From Diplonema papillatum (lineage: Eukaryota; Euglenozoa; Diplonemea; Diplonemida; Diplonemidae): a stretch of DNA of 64,000 nucleotides. Made by a program: the position numbers and the translations under genes. The notes beneath the pieces are model-generated. The model ran no database searches, was not told the origin of the DNA, and worked only from the letters and a program-made list of their open reading frames with translations. This document shows, one piece after another, positions 62,564 through 64,000 of this stretch (position 1 is the stretch's first letter; each line of letters begins with the position of its first letter). The stretch lies in the NCBI GenBank assembly GCA_030068145.1, contig JAPJBO010000214.1:1-64000 (forward strand), read 5' to 3'.

Positions 62564-64000
62564 ATAAAATCGTGTCCAGATCTTGTGTCAAGGTGTACTC
62601 CAGTACACACATGAACTATGGGTGGGGCTCCGGGTGTGCATGGGAGGGAGGGCCGGCGGAAGGTTGCGGAGGGTCGAGGGTGGTTGCGGAGGGTCGAGGA
62701 GGGTCGGCAGAGTACGCACGTTGAAGAGCTCCCGCGTGTGCTCGTCGAACTGGCTCGGATCAAGCCTGTTTCAGCCTCTCCGACCTTTACAGACTGTGCT
62801 GTGAAGTTCGTGGTAGCTCCACAGGCTAGGAAAGTTGTCGTCGCTGTATCCAGAGGCCGTGTGTTCTGCCTTCGTGAACCCTTGCCCGCTGTGAATGCGA
62901 GAGTACTGCCCTCTTCCACCATCTTGGATAGACACGCCTCACGCTCGCACCACCCGAAACCGAAACGACCCATGACCCCAAGAGCTGTGCCTCCCGCTGT
63001 GCCCGAATACACCCCGCTTTCTAATAACTATTGTCCAATCAGGTTTGAAGGCGTATGTAAGCTCTGCCCACAGTCGCAAACTGGGACCAGTCAGAGGTAC
63101 TTTCTAACAAGAACATCCTCCTCTATCGGAAACAAGCATTTGCTTTCGTGTGACAGTTCAAAAATTTCGGCGCCTGCGGCGCAGGCATAATTTGCATCTG
63201 TCTCTGCGGTGGGGCATAGCTAGTTCCCTGTCCCCAAAACGGTCGAGTGCCTGTTCAAGAGCCTGACAAGAAATATTAATTCTGGGCCCTCCAAAAAATC
63301 AAATAATTCGTCCACAAATTGCATGGCCATAAAATAGAATTCCGCAAATTAAAGGGCCAAAAAATGTCAGGGTGTACAAAGCCTTCAGGCCAAAAAACGT
63401 CCAGATGCGCAAAACACCCGTTTGTGGCCAAAATCACGTCTCTGTATTATGCACTGAAAAAAGCAAAAAAAATAAATAAAAAAAATCGGGATTGTCGGAA
63501 AACACAAAAACACAAAAAACAAGCAACCCTTTTCCCCCCTAAACAGGTCTGCTTGTGAAGGCCAGGAAAAAGCCGGCATCGGGCCGGTCCATTTGTTGTG
63601 AGGTGCCCCCGCAGGGGGTACTTCCCCCCAATTCGTGTTTTTTTTTTTTTGTGAAAGTGCACACAACCAAGAAATCGCCAGATCCGGGTGGGGGAAGGTT
63701 TTGTTTTCATTAGGAAGTTGGTCGCTTACGTGCACTCTGGCTGCACGCGCCTTTATTGCGCAGGTTGCTGCCACTGGCCGCCAGCGTGGCCGGCTGTGCC
63801 AGGTCAAGCGGCGAGACGGGGCCCTGTGATGGCTGAGTGCGCACCGAAGCGGGGCTGCAGTCCTCGTGTTGTGGCCGTGTGGTGCAGTGTGGGGGCTGGC
63901 GTGGACTGGAGCTCAGCACCGGAGAGGCCCAGGGGCTCTCCGGGGCTCGGAATGGATCTACTGAATAAACCACAGTAAACGCTAATACATCAGAAACTAC

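Larger units (their letters stand above)
53533..64000. other. Gene-poor, repeat-rich right end
   Basis: Over 10 kb I see no ORF with a recognisable family. The contents are: dispersed motif copies (53669, 55258, 55360, 56709, 57104, 58150, 58988, 61644); SINE-like repeats (59224-59395, 61745-61942); a second copy of the 25344 repeat (54898-54985); homopolymer C/G runs up to 49 nt; a 70-bp tandem pair (58446-58585); and a pair of related segments at 57329-57415 and 63828-63910 (GATGGCTGAGTGC.CACC...CCTCGTGTTGT.GCC). ORFs at 55670-55996, 56412-56702 and 62618-63190 have ATG or GTG starts but no motif, and I leave them uncalled. Confidence 0.5.

Noticed and set aside
63970-64000. Possible spliced-leader-like sequence at the window end (AACGCTAATACATCAGAAAC)
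   Set aside because: Only a short stretch resembles known leaders. No SL RNA structure or splice donor context is visible and the window ends there.

Overview
The window is nuclear DNA of a eukaryote, most likely a single-celled protist with a large, repeat-rich genome. The evidence is a eukaryote-type cytosolic ribosomal protein (eL24), GT-AG introns whose phases join cleanly in three genes, a J-domain protein, an F-box-like protein, several families of eukaryotic transposons, and only about seven convincing host genes in 64 kb. I cannot name the species. The eL24 sequence has an unusual middle segment that reminds me weakly of euglenozoan eL24, but this is a low-confidence impression. I found no tRNA, rRNA, spliced-leader RNA or CRISPR locus.

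Layout. 0.3-6.6 kb holds three host genes on the plus strand: a two-exon J-domain protein, a DUF1152-like protein, and a two-exon coiled-coil protein whose intron contains a duplicated copy of its own coding sequence. 8.5-16.5 kb holds a very long minus-strand transposase-like ORF (helix-turn-helix, DDE domain of the Tc1/IS630 type, C2H2 finger). It abuts a minisatellite of 121 units of 31 bp in unbroken register, which ends in a 14-bp hairpin. 17-25 kb contains a TG microsatellite, the eL24 gene, a coiled-coil ORF and palindromic or homopolymer-rich repeats. 25.4-30.2 kb is a plus-strand retroelement (reverse transcriptase and RNase H) with a duplicated 3' region. A second retroelement occupies 30,184-36,525 on the minus strand. 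It encodes a tyrosine recombinase and has exact split direct repeats of 346 and 83 bp, the hallmark of PAT/Ngaro-type YR retrotransposons.

37.2-41.4 kb is a four-exon (5' end unknown) coiled-coil/charged-tail chromatin-like gene. Its last intron carries a 1,453-bp TA-flanked DNA transposon with a truncated CENP-B/Tc5-like transposase. 44.7-47.0 kb is an intact F-box-like gene with in-frame tail duplications after its stop. A non-autonomous hAT element with a perfect 8-bp target duplication lies at 47,645-48,485. 50.4-53.5 kb holds two more minisatellites (55 bp and 75 bp units). The last 10 kb is gene-poor and full of short dispersed repeats and long poly-C/poly-G runs.

The host genes do not form an operon or pathway. 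The main biological content is the mobile-element community and how it sits in or next to host genes: an intronic insertion, intact direct repeats flanking broken ORFs, arrays abutting transposase genes, and a recurring 50-60 bp dispersed motif of unknown origin.
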